This document shows positions 32,601 through 42,699 of a DNA stretch of 64,000 nucleotides, in pieces. Positions within the stretch are counted from its first letter, which is position 1. Each line of letters begins with the position of its first letter. Below the pieces are notes generated by a model. It made no database searches. It was given only the letters and a program-made list of their open reading frames with translations, and was not told where the DNA came from. The position numbers and the translations under genes were made by a program. Location of the stretch: the NCBI GenBank assembly GCA_949358305.1, contig OX442314.1, positions 49,172,581-49,236,580 of the forward strand. Reading direction: 5' to 3'. The DNA comes from Strigamia acuminata (lineage: Eukaryota > Arthropoda > Chilopoda > Geophilomorpha > Linotaeniidae).

Positions 32601-32642
32601 CGCGTCGGAGTCGGAATCCGTTACTCGGATATTGTCTGCCAT
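29562..32642 (-). CDS. gag: Gag polyprotein of gypsy element B, 1026 aa
   Basis: Start ATG 32642 (MADNIRVTDS) has a strong context, A at -3 and G at +4; an in-frame TTG further upstream is not used. Long basic, Arg/Ser/Asp-rich first half (RRERERDERRERER type) is low complexity and likely disordered. Capsid-like core in the second half (AREWYQGLK, FDLRYGETPEE, LFFLGGLSEYSQR), then an acidic stretch, then one zinc knuckle CFKCNQPGHYSNEC near the end, then the frameshift site. Intact. It is about twice the usual gypsy Gag length because of the charged N-terminal half. Confidence 0.94.
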   Translation of the reverse strand: MADNIRVTDSDSDANKRAGSRKGADYHLRSGGPLPKASAHEARQKRRKPKPDRRSASEASHPSRSETRQRLDETERGEEQSHSKLPRSNRDGETSGNEVLSRNPSPRLTHDTEVGSPKAASPIQKTASNTTANSALNTPITQSRPASVRSEGHKSNASKTERVPSQPYSVSATLVDTMQLAQAEGVRYTLPTGKITVYETLQIVRAALRAHRLSPEITVVEDAYAQQMVDSAQFEADAENEARQAIRERKRKLAEREARALEYGKSQRVPTTPEEVEIVDRALHAHRYAFRSQQEAEQAFMTRLQRDKPKSVRKPEVSSSELSDESVEGDPKRTPKVSPKPERKKEVPVTPRKREVSTEQRVRPRMMALDDNTNNAINRLINANNARRNEEQTHTSRQRDDPRGNDWQQPVPILKDDGPSRKPSEDRTSSREERQRERGQQQYHYGNSDSSSDELESNAPSHHDSERGSGERRRERERDERRERERDDRRRGRKESNSSRRNPPRRSPSPDPSSDPSSNDDRRNDKSSNRRKRSNSPRDREKRRRSENSDHRREEFQDLPRQSAFTDSTGRQYTMGELGRALLGSLKAEGIDLSKRNDRNRNTGDRVKKKYAVSRRDTMSVTGNIRWQFYIQNRFDGSWKAGDRFLDEVIRIKTATKATVGDMLTHGIVELMTGSAREWYQGLKGVNWDDFLMRFDLRYGETPEEVSRKMRGLRQMPGETIMDYDIRARLLFEKAPMEFHATGFNLFFLGGLSEYSQRVLLEERAPTGGSYEEMSAFLFENTIDIEKRYYSALPEAEKAATAKRLKLSAERYGATDKIMRPTEYLSGIMELAEASVGLQIKNKLTSTLPSNPLAAPKKAPTASAMQATLEEVKEGEEAEQNVGKSDEKEEKDDYSTDEEIRSYRDTLSTGCDEEGPLVHLIHRDRAVEEFRARLKPNAGRIPKYFRKNYTPPSKVDPEKKKSIEAPRDKSNIRCFKCNQPGHYSNECPRTAKEDAKFDAIMKQMAEIKLAMAKNESKNESAQAAKK

Positions 32643-32690
32643 TTTTGGGTATGAAAATGATCTCAAGTTCTATTCGAGTCGTTTAAATCG

Positions 32691-32708
32691 ATCCCGGACA
32701 GGCCCCCA
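32691..32708 (-). other. Primer-binding site of element B (tRNA-Pro type)
   Basis: On the minus strand TGGGGGCCTGTCCGGGAT begins two bases after the 5' LTR. It differs at two positions from the known tRNA-Pro PBS of gammaretroviruses (TGGGGGCTCGTCCGGGAT), so a proline tRNA is the probable primer. Confidence 0.7.
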
Positions 32709-32710
32709 CG

Positions 32711-33706
32711 TGTCGCGCTCAACTCGGTCTGTCGCTGATACGTGGTATGAGTCACTCTCTGATCTCGCAATACCGCTTTACTCAAGCGGTTACCCAAATA
32801 ATGTAACACGGCAAGACAATGTAAAAGGTAAATATAATAAATGTATTTATTATACGGGAATATACAGTTAAAAGGGAATAAAATATGTAAGGGAATAAAA
32901 AGGTAAAAGGAAAGGGGTGTGAAGTTGGCGGGAAACTGGTCGAGGTCGTCCTTTGTCGCTGTGGATCCAAGATGGCGTCCGCGTGGCAACGTGGTGTCGT
33001 CTTGGGCCGGCGTGGCAATGAATGGCGTCCTCGTCTCACGTTTCTCGTTCGGTCCTTCGGGCTCACGCTGGTCGGGCGCGAGTGAATGCCTGAAAGGTCT
33101 TACTTCTGGTCTGTTGTCTAGGTTTAGGGTTTTTTGTAGGTGTCCGGCGATCACACAGCGGCGGACGCTTGGTGGTTCCCGGCGATACACACAGCGGCGG
33201 GAACGCTCGTCGTGGTTACTGTAATTTAGGCTTGTGCGACCGTTTGTCTGCACAACTCGCTAAATTGGAGTAGGTTTACTATTTCTAGCTGGCTTGCTAA
33301 AATAGTGTGGTAATCTTGTTTCGCAGGTTACTCTGCGGAGGTTAACACAAATCAATCGTACTCACGTTGAAAGTCCCTTGTCCTAGGTCACTCCTGAAGT
33401 CTTTGTACTTAGGCTTGATCGTTTTAGGACGTTTGGCTTTTACGTGTATCTTGGTTGATTTTTGTGTTGGTTCTGCCCGCTCAGTGCAAGGCGAATTCCT
33501 TTGCACAAAGCGGGGGGTGACAGGTGACTAAAGCCACCCAATAGTGGAGAAGACGAATCTCCCCCACTCCCCCAGGGCAGACGCCCGTCCATTGACTGGA
33601 TGTCAATGCTCTGAGGGAAGGGAGGCGCGCGTGCGACTCCCCTTCTTTACCCGTATGTAGGCCACGAGAGAAACTCTTCGTGCCCCACCCCAGTCGGGTC
33701 ACCACA
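32711..33706 (-). repeat. 5' LTR of gypsy element B
   Basis: 996 bp, reads the same as 13434-14429. Bounded by the target repeat AGGT at 33707-33710. Confidence 0.93.
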
Positions 33707-33964
33707 AGGTATTGGGGAAATTCCCCCTCTTTTCCCTCTAATTGAAACTACGAAGTACGAGTGGAAGAGAACGCGACACGTGGGGGCCTGTTCAGCATTA
33801 AAAGAGTAAACAGGGAAATTGACCCAGTTGAAAATGAATTCTTTCGAATATGAGATCACTGATTGTATCCAAAGAAAAATGACAGATAACTTTGTTGCAG
33901 TTGGCTCCGAGACGAGTCGGCAGTCGAAAAAGAACCGACTTAGATCGGGAGGTCCATTGTTTTG
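33707..33964 (+). pseudogene. Gypsy remnant C: LTR end, PBS and gag start
   Basis: Plus-strand fragment of an older relative. LTR end ACGCGACA at 33771-33778, two bases CG, then a tRNA-Pro-like PBS TGGGGGCCTGTTCAGCAT (33781-33798). ATG at 33879 begins MTDNFVAVGSETS and reaches LRSGGPLF, matching the start of element B Gag (MADNIRVTDS ... LRSGGPLP). Homology stops abruptly near 33964, where the flank of the second orphan gene begins. It is the host site into which element B inserted. Confidence 0.8.
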
Positions 33965-34039
33965 TTTAAATAAATCGTGTGACGTTTCATCAACCACAAA
34001 AATTGTCAACTCTCAATACAACATTGTTCGATTTAACTT

Positions 34040-35200
34040 TTATGATTCCAATACACAAAAATTCAAAAACCGGTCAATCATTTGCTGATTTACGCCTCGG
34101 ACATTTCCTTCAATACACACCTTGTGGGCCTTCAGACAATCTCTCTTAAAAATTGCCATCTCTTCGCTCGAAGTGATAAACTCCTTCGCCAAAAACACCA
34201 ACAAATCCAAATTGTACTTACCGAAATCATGCTCCAAAACACACCTGCATAAAACTCCCCGTACATCTTCCACTTTCAAATCCGCAAGCAGCAATCTAAT
34301 CTTGAGCAAATCTTGACGACTGGACGACATCGCTTCAAACAGTTTCGCAAACGAGACATCCACAACGCGCTTACAAACATCACTTTTAACCGCAGTCGGC
34401 AAACTCGTCAACAAATCCGTCAAACTATCTTTAACCTTACAAACATGCAAGCAGTCGAACCGACGGGCCAGTTTAATCATCGAAATGAGCAGACAATAAA
34501 GATCATCATTCGAAACTAAAAGCAAAATACGCCTCAAAGCCGGCGCAAAAAAATCCACGAACAAGAAATCGCACAAGAGCGGCAAACAAACCGTCGATCC
34601 AAACCCCGAAAACAAAACGGCGTCCACTTGTTCTTCGTCCATTTGAGAAACTAGAAAACACATAATGGACGTGCCAAAACCATAATCGCCGCAATAACGA
34701 ATTTCTTCGTCGCGCCTGCTGCGCGCCTCATCTTTAATTATGTGTACAACAAACCAGTTAAATTTTCCTCCCCACTTTGCGAGTTCTACGACTAATTCGC
34801 TCTTTTGGTCGTTCGCCATTAGTGACCAAAAGTATTCGACTCCGCTCTGTTTTCTGCTCTCCATGCACCGAAAAAACAAGTCGCGCTTAGTCTGATATGT
34901 CAATTCGCAACAAGTAAATCCAAATGGATGATTTTTCCAAATATTTATCATTAACCACTTAAATTGATTGTCGAATTTTGGGCTATATTTTTCCAACAAG
35001 CCAGTGAAATTGTTCCAAAGATACTCGACCTCTTCGTGGATGCAATACAAGCAAGCAATGTCGAATCGTTCTATGGGTGTTAAACTCTGCAATCGGCAAA
35101 GACATCTTGCTGAATCGGTCGTGTTTAATCGCCCATGGACTCTCCATTGGGCGCACTCGATTATGTGTTTGATTAATCCAAACCGGAGTTTACCAAACAC
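34040..35200 (-). CDS. Orphan protein, 386 aa, N-terminally truncated copy 2
   Basis: Paralogue of the gene at 10901-12310, same strand. It aligns from residue ~88 of copy 1 to the end; upstream of 35200 the similarity ends, so about 85 residues are gone and the Met here (MFGKLRFG) is an internal one. Compared with copy 1 it has a ~14-residue insertion (RSRRDEEIRYCGDY) and a small deletion around KNHPFGF, both in frame. Similarity continues into the 3' flank (from 33965, matching 10827). The frame is open over 1.1 kb despite many substitutions, which hints at constraint, but lack of the N-terminus means it may be a pseudogene. Function unknown. Confidence 0.55.
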   Translation of the reverse strand: MFGKLRFGLIKHIIECAQWRVHGRLNTTDSARCLCRLQSLTPIERFDIACLYCIHEEVEYLWNNFTGLLEKYSPKFDNQFKWLMINIWKNHPFGFTCCELTYQTKRDLFFRCMESRKQSGVEYFWSLMANDQKSELVVELAKWGGKFNWFVVHIIKDEARSRRDEEIRYCGDYGFGTSIMCFLVSQMDEEQVDAVLFSGFGSTVCLPLLCDFLFVDFFAPALRRILLLVSNDDLYCLLISMIKLARRFDCLHVCKVKDSLTDLLTSLPTAVKSDVCKRVVDVSFAKLFEAMSSSRQDLLKIRLLLADLKVEDVRGVLCRCVLEHDFGKYNLDLLVFLAKEFITSSEEMAIFKRDCLKAHKVCIEGNVRGVNQQMIDRFLNFCVLES

Positions 35201-35683
35201 GTCTCGTTCTCTTTTTTAAACCATTGTACTAAAAACACACACATTAAACTCCTATACATCATCTAGATGCACTTTACTTCGTTACTATTAGCTTATTAAA
35301 TAATTTCATCTTTAACTTAACAAAAATATCAAATAATATAATTCAAGAAATGTGAATAATACAAAACAAAACACCAATTAGGAATCTTCATTTTACCCCT
35401 TGACAACCATGATTAATTATTATTTCCAGATCTAACACTGTTTACAGCATTCTAACTGTGAATTAACCCGGATCGCAGCAAATTTTGTGTTAATACAGAA
35501 AAATTTAGTAGGCACGATACATAAATGTAGTGTTTGCAATGAGACCACCTCTCCTCCCTCATTACCACCCCGACCACCCAATGGATGGTGCATTTCTAAA
35601 TATCTTACAGTTTGCACGGAGTGGAGCCATCTGTATGTGGGCACCCAAGAGTATTAGGTGTGAGGGGATTGGCGAGTTAAAAT
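35201..35683. other. Intergenic, with one dispersed repeat
   Basis: AT-rich. Bases 35392-35487 (starting CATTTTACC, including CAACCATGATTAATTATT) recur at about 40876-40972 with a few substitutions. The rest shows nothing recognisable. Confidence 0.6.
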
Positions 35684-36376
35684 ATGGATGATGCGGATGA
35701 AAACCACGCCGATAGATGTCTCATCTCGCATTACGTCCTGCCGTTAACCGGTTCCTCGAACAGGTTTATTATCTGCCATGAGGCTTTTTGGGATGACTTT
35801 CTTAAGGATCCAATCTCGCATTTGCACCGAAAGCTGGGAAAACCACAGAAAACCCACTTGGCGCCAGGTGGCAGATGTTCGTACCGTGGAAACAGTATCT
35901 TCATCAGACTTGATTCCCAGCAAGTCACCCATCCAAGTACTGGCTAGATCCAATGCTGCTTAACTGCTGTGTTCCAATGGAAAACAGGTAATCAGTACGG
36001 TGAGCCGTTCCTATCCATTGCCGCAAAAAAATTAATGGTCTGCCCATAGACAACCACAGCGTTTATACCGTGCATGGTGGAAAGGCGGTTTGCCTTCAGT
36101 GGCCTGGGAAACCACCTCATGGCCATATATATTCCGGAACCCAAGCTTCGAATCCTCGAAGATGGGTGGTCCAAAAAACCAAGCACCGACTCATCAGAGC
36201 TGTTCGATAAAAGTGTAGAGGGCTACACGAAGCGCAACAACCGGGACGGTTCCAAAAACGATTGCGTTTCTAAACATTCGAGACACGATAAAGACAAGTT
36301 TGAAGTGGCGCTCTTTGGTTGTACCTGCTCGTGGATTTTTATAAATGCTACATTTTTAGGGTTTTATATCAAATAA
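35684..36376. other. Possible decayed coding region, unrecognised
   Basis: Base composition is more balanced than the surroundings and several medium frames overlap on both strands (for example 35684-35947 and 36074-36376 plus; 35992-36186 minus), none with a domain I recognise. The pattern suits an old gene or transposase broken by frameshifts; the strand cannot be decided. Confidence 0.25.
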
Positions 36377-37157
36377 ATGTTTAGGGCGATTTTTATTTAA
36401 TTTTTATATAATTTTTCTAAAATTTGCCCTATCTTCTTTTTCTAAGCTAATTAGCAGTCCCTTGTATTTATTTTTGTATATTTATTTGAAGAATAAAGAG
36501 ATAGCTTACAAATGAATTTTGTATTGTTTAAATTCCAATTGTGTTTTGTTTCTGTTGTATTTCCTAGTAAACCTAAACCAATGTAAGCCTAAATCCTACT
36601 TTGTGTTGTTTTCCTATTTACATCCTGAGTTTTTTGCCATGTCATCTTAAATTCGGATTGATTGCTTTCTGTTTGTTATCATTTATCCACTACCTTTTCC
36701 TTTCTAATTAATTTCAGACTTGTTGATATCGCGCCATACTCCTTAGTGTGCACGAATATTACGAGTTCAATAAATAAAAAGATCTCAATCGAGTAAAATT
36801 CAACCAACACATGTGAAACCCGAGTTTGTGAATTTCGAACAAGTGCCGCAGTGCTTCACTGCAGCGAACCCGTTGAATTTAAAGCATATTTTGTACAAAC
36901 CGAGTAAAATAAATGTAGAAATCCATCATCCAAGTTACCAACAAGAAACTAACCACCATAATCGATCATATTCGACGTCGCAAAAATTTGATACGAGACA
37001 GAATAATATTGCGGAACCGTAAAGAATCTATAATCAATGCACTTTCTTTCTGTCCAGTTTTAGTTACTGGTAGTTATCTGCTTTTGTTTTTATATTTTTT
37101 TTGTGTTTACTAAATTTTTTCCTTTTGCTTTGCATGTTTCATATTGCTTGTGATTTT
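36377..37157. other. AT-rich intergenic with a dispersed repeat
   Basis: No supported gene. About 37055-37157 (GTTTTTATATTTTTTTTGTG, TTTACTAAATTTTTTCC, TTGCATGTTTCATATTGC) recurs at about 39553-39658 with small differences. Confidence 0.5.
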
Positions 37158-37447
37158 GTCGACTGCTTTACGACGAGGAGACGGAGGTCACCTGCCCCTT
37201 CTGTCATGGAAGCGGTTGGACTATCGGTTTAGTCCAAGGGAATAACGCCATGATGTGCCCCAATTGTGCAGGCCGGAAGATCCGAAGCGAGGCGTCACCA
37301 TGGAATGAAAATATGGTTCCATTCGTGGTAAAAGGAATTTCGCAGCCCACCCCGCGAATTTGGGCAACGTGCAAACCTTGTCAAGTTGTGAACTCACACG
37401 CCGACTCATGGAAAAAAGCAATGTCTATTATCAAGTACCCACCTTGA
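37158..37447 (+). pseudogene. Zinc-ribbon-like fragment
   Basis: Open frame without an early ATG (first Met 37250), following a TGA. It encodes CPFCHGSG then CPNCAGRK and later CKPC: paired CxxC motifs, the first two of the CxxCxGxG kind seen in DnaJ-type zinc fingers. Too short and lacking a start, so it is probably an exon or a relic. Function not assigned. Confidence 0.3.
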
Positions 37448-37685
37448 TAATGCGTTTGATCCTCAATCCAGATCCCGAGGAAAGGAACCACTCGCTGTCC
37501 TGAAACATATCTGGTCCCGACTTTTGGAGAAACTCTACCGACACCCGCGATTCGTGATGTTTGGACGTTGGAACTTCCTACTCCAAGGGACATCTATCAT
37601 CAAGCCAGACAACTTAATGAACCCATTGTGGCACTGTGCTGTTCCAGTGTTTTTACTGAAGGACTGGACCTCTCCCATATGGTCG

Positions 37686-37965
37686 GAAAATACATTTTGA
37701 AATACATTTTCAAAATATATTTCAAAATATATCACAAAATATATGGAAATTGGGACTCCAAAATATACTCCAAACTATATTCCAAAATATATTTTAAGAT
37801 GTATGTTGAAATATATTCTAAAATATATTTAGAATTATATTCGAAAATATATTCCTAAATGTATTTTTAAATGTATTTGGAAATATATTTCAGAATATAT
37901 TTCGAAATGTATTCTAAAATATATTCCAGAATGTTTTTTTAAATATATTTCAAAATATAGCTGTT
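37686..37965. repeat. Degenerate AT-rich minisatellite (AAATATATTTC words)
   Basis: Dozens of imperfect 10-14 bp repeats such as CAAAATATATTTC and GAAATATATTC. A similar array is at 38975-39240. ORFs across it are by-products. Confidence 0.8.
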
Positions 37966-38974
37966 CACCCGCAAATCATTTTTGTCACAAAAACCAAACT
38001 AAATCAAAACCAAAAATACACATTTTTGCAAAATTATATAACCAAACCAAACCCCAACCCAACCAAAACTCCAAACCAAACCCCAACCCAATAGCCGACA
38101 GCAGCCATCACCAGCACCTGCAAGCACCCACCATTTTTATTTATTCAACTTTTATCCAAAGTCATTAGCACAAGATAAAGCAGAGAGAATTCAATACCTT
38201 GGTTGAAATTTTGATACAATTTCATATGGAGGTGGATATCTAAACCCACCTCAATTATCCTGGTGCGTGAATGTTAAAATCACAAAATTAAAATGAAAAA
38301 TGAAGGAATGTTTAGCAACTTTTTTATTCAAGTTGATTTAAATGATATATTTGATTTAATTGTTTAAGCAAAATAGGCGAAAACCAAAGGGTAGTGAATT
38401 AAGTGACAACCATTCAGTTACTATAATTTTTAAAACAGCCCCACACCATCCAGCCATTTGTAACGCCATTTTGAAAAGCCCGCCATCTATCGGTAGCTTT
38501 CACTATTTTCTTCTCCTTTTTTATCCAAATAAGATCGACTTTTGCTAATAAAAAGCCAACCATAATTCCAATCAAAAAGGTATTGACACCATCGTTTTCA
38601 GCGGATTTTTCTACACTGGAAACATGTATTAAACAATCCAATCGGTCGTTTTTTCAAATTTTGGTTTTTTTCGTGGTCGAATCCAAATTTTGCACCAAAT
38701 TATCCCGTTCGGTCGCCCGCTAATATGGCCCGAATCGGTTCTTTTTCCCGACTGAACCGAATTAAAAAATATACAGGCTTGTGCAGATTTTCATTCTCTT
38801 TCTAATGAACTTGGTTTCATAATTTTTGGACCACATTACGACATAGAAAACAATAAAAAAAAACCTATCAGGACGAACATGCTTGTTTTATCTATTCGAT
38901 CCACGCTACAATCGCCCGGAATGCTACTTTTTCTCCACTGATAGAACAATTCACAATATGTGCACCCGGCCTTT
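37966..38974. other. Intergenic, nothing recognised
   Basis: AT-rich with a short AACCAAACC/CCAACCC run near 38040-38090. No gene supported. Confidence 0.5.
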
Positions 38975-39240
38975 GATGTATTTTGAAATATATTGTAATT
39001 ACAATGTGTTTTAAAATGTATTTTGGAATGTACTATCCAATGTATTTTGAAATATATTGTAAATACAATGTCTTTTAAAATGTATTTTGAAATGTATTTC
39101 ATTTAGAATATAATTTAGAATGTATTTGAAATATATTCAGAAATATATTTCAAAATGTATGACGATTGTAAATACATTTCAAAATATATTGGCATACATT
39201 TTCGTACTTTTCGAAATATATTGCAATATATTTTGCGACC
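38975..39240. repeat. Degenerate AT-rich minisatellite, second array
   Basis: Imperfect repeats of TTTTGAAATATATTG type, related to 37686-37965. Confidence 0.75.
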
Positions 39241-39787
39241 ATATGGGCTGGCTGCTTTATTTCGCTTTTTGCTGGGTAAGTGTCGTCTTTGTGTGAATCT
39301 CGGTGTTTTTTCCTCCGCTTGGTTTCGTTAGGCCTCGGGCTGGCCTTGGCCTGGAGTGAGTCATCGATCATCTAAATCGCCTCTGCCTAACCCGTCGACA
39401 GGTGTAAGGAATCTGTTTACGTTAAACAACCATCAGTACGTTGTTCTACGTGTTCTATAAAGCATCATGCAGTTTGATATAAAGTTAAGTATGAGGAAAT
39501 AGATGGGTATTTTCGAGCCAAATTTTAAGTGCAACACGTGCAACAAGCTGGCCAGTTTTAGTAACTAGTGACTATCTGTTTTTGTTTTTATATTTCTTTT
39601 TGTGTTTACTAAATTTTTTTATTTTGCTTTGCATGTTTTTATATTGCTTGTGATTTTGTTTGCTTGTTTTTAGATTTTTGGATATTTTTTCAAATGCTTC
39701 AGTACTGATTTATTTATGCTGGTTGGCTGGAGGTGTTATTATTGTGATTATTATGACAATTGTATTTTGGTTGTAACACTATAACGT

Positions 39788-40342
39788 TTAGAGGGAACCA
39801 ACTATGAGAGTTGGAAAGAATATATGCAGCTTATTTTGGAACAGCGGAACATATGGAGCCATGTAACTAGCGATTATCCTGTATTACCGTCTACAGCTAC
39901 GCCAAGTGAAATTACAGACTTTAATACACGAGAGTTTAAGGCCCGTTCAACCATATGCCTAGGATGTTGTCAAAAACAACTTTTGGTGGCAGTAGCCAAG
40001 AAAACATCGAAGGAAGTATGGAAGGCGCTTAAAGATGCATTCCAACCGATGACATGCGCTCGTAAAGCGCGACATAGGCGAGAATTTCTTCAGATGCGTT
40101 GGGAAGAACAAGAAGAAATGATAGTATGAAGAGTTGATCGGAAAGCCGACAAACTGAAAAATGTTAAAATCGTAGTGTCGGACGAGGAATTGGCGTTCCA
40201 ATACCTCGAATTGTTGTCGTCGGATTATGAGACCCTCAAACAAACTGTACAGCATTGGGACAACCCAGAATTTACTGCAGCAAAAGTCCGCATACGTCTG
40301 TTGGCAGAATGCAACAACGAGGACTGCCGAGAACCGCAGTAA
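39788..40342 (+). pseudogene. Copia gag pseudogene
   Basis: Encodes a UBN2-type copia Gag: GTNYESWKEYMQLIL, then ARKARHRREFLQMRW, then LELLSSDYETLKQTV, aligning with the Gag of the intact copia (NYESWRRSMRMYL, ARKAAMRREFLGL, LDMLPSEYSQV). An in-frame TGA at 40127-40129 replaces the Gly of the GRVD motif (GGA to TGA). It ends at TAA 40340; zinc knuckle and pol are absent. From a different copia family than 18524-25269. Confidence 0.85.
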
Positions 40343-40451
40343 AAATCTTCAGCGCCGCCGCCGGTGAGTAGGAAGGAGAAGACGCCGCCCCGCCATTTTC
40401 GCGCGCAACAAGCCGTTGCACCATTATCCTTTTCCTCGCGACCGTTGTCGC

Positions 40452-40757
40452 ATACCGTACCGCCCCGTTTAAACGCCCGGGCGTTTAATTCCTTTTTTCC
40501 AGCCGCTTCCTCGGCGCTAATTTGAAACCCGGCGCTAATTTGAACCCGGCGCATAACCGAAAATTCGTCAATTTTTTGCAAAAAAAGGCGAATTTTCGGC
40601 AAAAATCGCCGATTTTTTACAAAAAATCGGTGATTTCTGGGGACCCGGCGCTTATTCGGGGCCGGCGCCAATTCACTGAACCGCCGATGACTGCCCGGCG
40701 CTAAAACGGGGCCGGCGCTTTTTTGAACCCGGGCGTTTAAACGGGGCGGTACGGTAT
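40452..40757. mobile_element. MITE with perfect 30-bp terminal inverted repeats
   Basis: Left 40452-40481 and right 40728-40757 are perfect reverse complements (ATACCGTACCGCCCCG ...). The interior is GC-rich with repeated GGCGCTAATTTGAACCC and AAAAATCG words, no gene. TA at both edges could be the target duplication, which would suit a Tc1/mariner-type MITE, but this is not certain. Confidence 0.8.
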
Positions 40758-42178
40758 TATAATTATCATTATTCATTCCATATTAGTTGTTATCATCATT
40801 AGCTTTAATTTAGTATTTATTATTCATTGTAATTTCCACTTAATAAATTATTGTTCTTTTACTTATTTTTTATTCATTTTACCTTTAGACAACCATGATT
40901 AATTATTATTTCCAGGTCTGACACTATTTACAGCATTCTAACTGTGAATTAACCCGGATCGCAACAAATTGTCTGTTTTCGGCATTACGGTTTCCAATGC
41001 CCACCATTTTCTCCAATCATCGTTTTTCCATGCAGGTTGCACGGGCTGCAAGTTGCAGACGTCTTTATAAATGCTACTCGCAATAAGGAGATAGTTGTCC
41101 AAATCAAGGATAAAAATGCAGATTAGCCGGCCTCTAATCCGTAATGCCTACAAAGTTGGCATAATCCACGCAAGACATTTATGAATACGTATCATATGGG
41201 TCACATATGGTAATTAAATGTCCAAAAAATGATTGTCCAAACCAAATATCATTTGTAATAAGTATTAATTAATCATAAATTATTAACTATCAATTCACTA
41301 CCTTTTTTTACTTTTTTTAAGATTGCCAACAATGCAACAACCAGTTCAGCCAACTTGTAACATGTAACCTGTAACATGGTCGTAACAAATTCCCAAACCC
41401 TCATCAGCATCACTTGGGTCCTCTAAAAGGAAGTAAAATAAGGAAAGTCACTTCCCGTCATGGATCATACATCCCCCTGCATACACCCAACAACAACAAA
41501 CTTCATCCACGAAATTTCTCATGTAAATTTTGCGTATGGCAAAAAATGAGATTGGCAGTACTCTCTAAAAGTTAATGATCAAAATAAATACGACAAAAAA
41601 GGAAAATATCATCCATTTTTGATCAAAAGGTAAACGCTACACTAAATTGGATTGCAGTCTTACAGAACCAATACTGTGGAGTTTGGTAAATGCTACACTG
41701 ACTTGTAGTTAATGTTAGTCAAATGCAGTCTTACAACACCAAATCACTAACAATTTGCCGCCATCTTTCCAGAGTCAATGCAACTACTAAACATGTTCAC
41801 GACCAAGATATATTAACTTGACCAAACCATCCACTCTAAATCCTATCTTAATCCTCTTCCTTGGCTATTCATAGATAAAATTATTAATAAATACGATCGA
41901 AAAAGCATGAAAATTGTGAAAAATATCAACTTAAAGGACACGAATCCGAGAACAACGGAGGAAAACGACGTATGGAACGAGATTTTCGAATGTAAAAACA
42001 ATTACTCAAATCACGCCATCGATTCACAATCCAACCTTAATCCAGTATTTTTGTTACCCATCGATCAATTTCCGGATGAATTCAATGGAAAAAAGACTTA
42101 TAATTGTGTAAAATATCGAACCGAGAGAGAGAAATCAACGGCGGGCAACAACAACGACGACGACACGCTTAATGGCAG
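40758..42178. other. Intergenic, few signals
   Basis: Includes the second copy of the 35392 repeat (about 40876-40972). An open frame at 41907-42188 (93 aa, Asn-rich) has no recognised domain and is not called as a gene. Confidence 0.5.
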
Positions 42179-42277
42179 CATAGAGTAAAGACAGGCAGGT
42201 AGGACACGTGACTGTGCTACAGTGCATCACGATTGGTTGGAATCAACGTGAAGGGTTTGCGTCATGATGCTCTTCAG
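42179..42277 (+). repeat. Solo terminal fragment of the CATAGAGTAAAGA transposon family
   Basis: Starts CATAGAGTAAAGACAG, like the termini of the element that follows, then diverges. It ends with TCTTCAG, the target repeat of the next copy. Confidence 0.55.
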
Positions 42278-42699
42278 CATAGAGTAAAGAAAGAAAGAGT
42301 CGACACTCTCCCGTTTTTGGCGACATTAGGCCACGCCTCCAATCTAGACTAGCGCTCGTAGTGGTGGGGTTGCTACCAACAGCTCCAGATCAATGTGTGA
42401 TACCCGAAATAATTGAAATAATTAAAATAATTTGACAATGGCACCTCTAAACTGCAATGGACATTATTGTAGTGCCTACAACTCATTAGTTTTTTAATAA
42501 AAAATCATTAATTTTGATCAATATGGATCAAAAATCATTAATTTTGACCAATATGGATCAAAAATCATTAATTTTGACCAATATGAATAAAAAATAATCA
42601 GTTTTTAATCAGAATAGAGGCAAAATCGGCAGTTTTTGATCAGAACCAAGCAAAAATCAGCAGTTTTTGACAAATTTTGATCAAAATTCATTTTTTTAA

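Larger units (their letters stand above)
13434..33706 (-). mobile_element. Gypsy element B, full length, interrupted by copia
   Basis: Complete Ty3/gypsy retrotransposon in minus orientation. Two 996-bp LTRs (13434-14429 and 32711-33706) read alike; 4-bp target duplication AGGT at 13430-13433 and 33707-33710. Sense order: 5' LTR, PBS, gag, pol, ORF3, PPT, 3' LTR. Total 20,273 bp, of which 6,751 are the nested copia element plus its target repeat, so the element alone is about 13.5 kb, large for this superfamily. All three genes are open, so it may have been recently active before or until the copia insertion. Confidence 0.93.
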
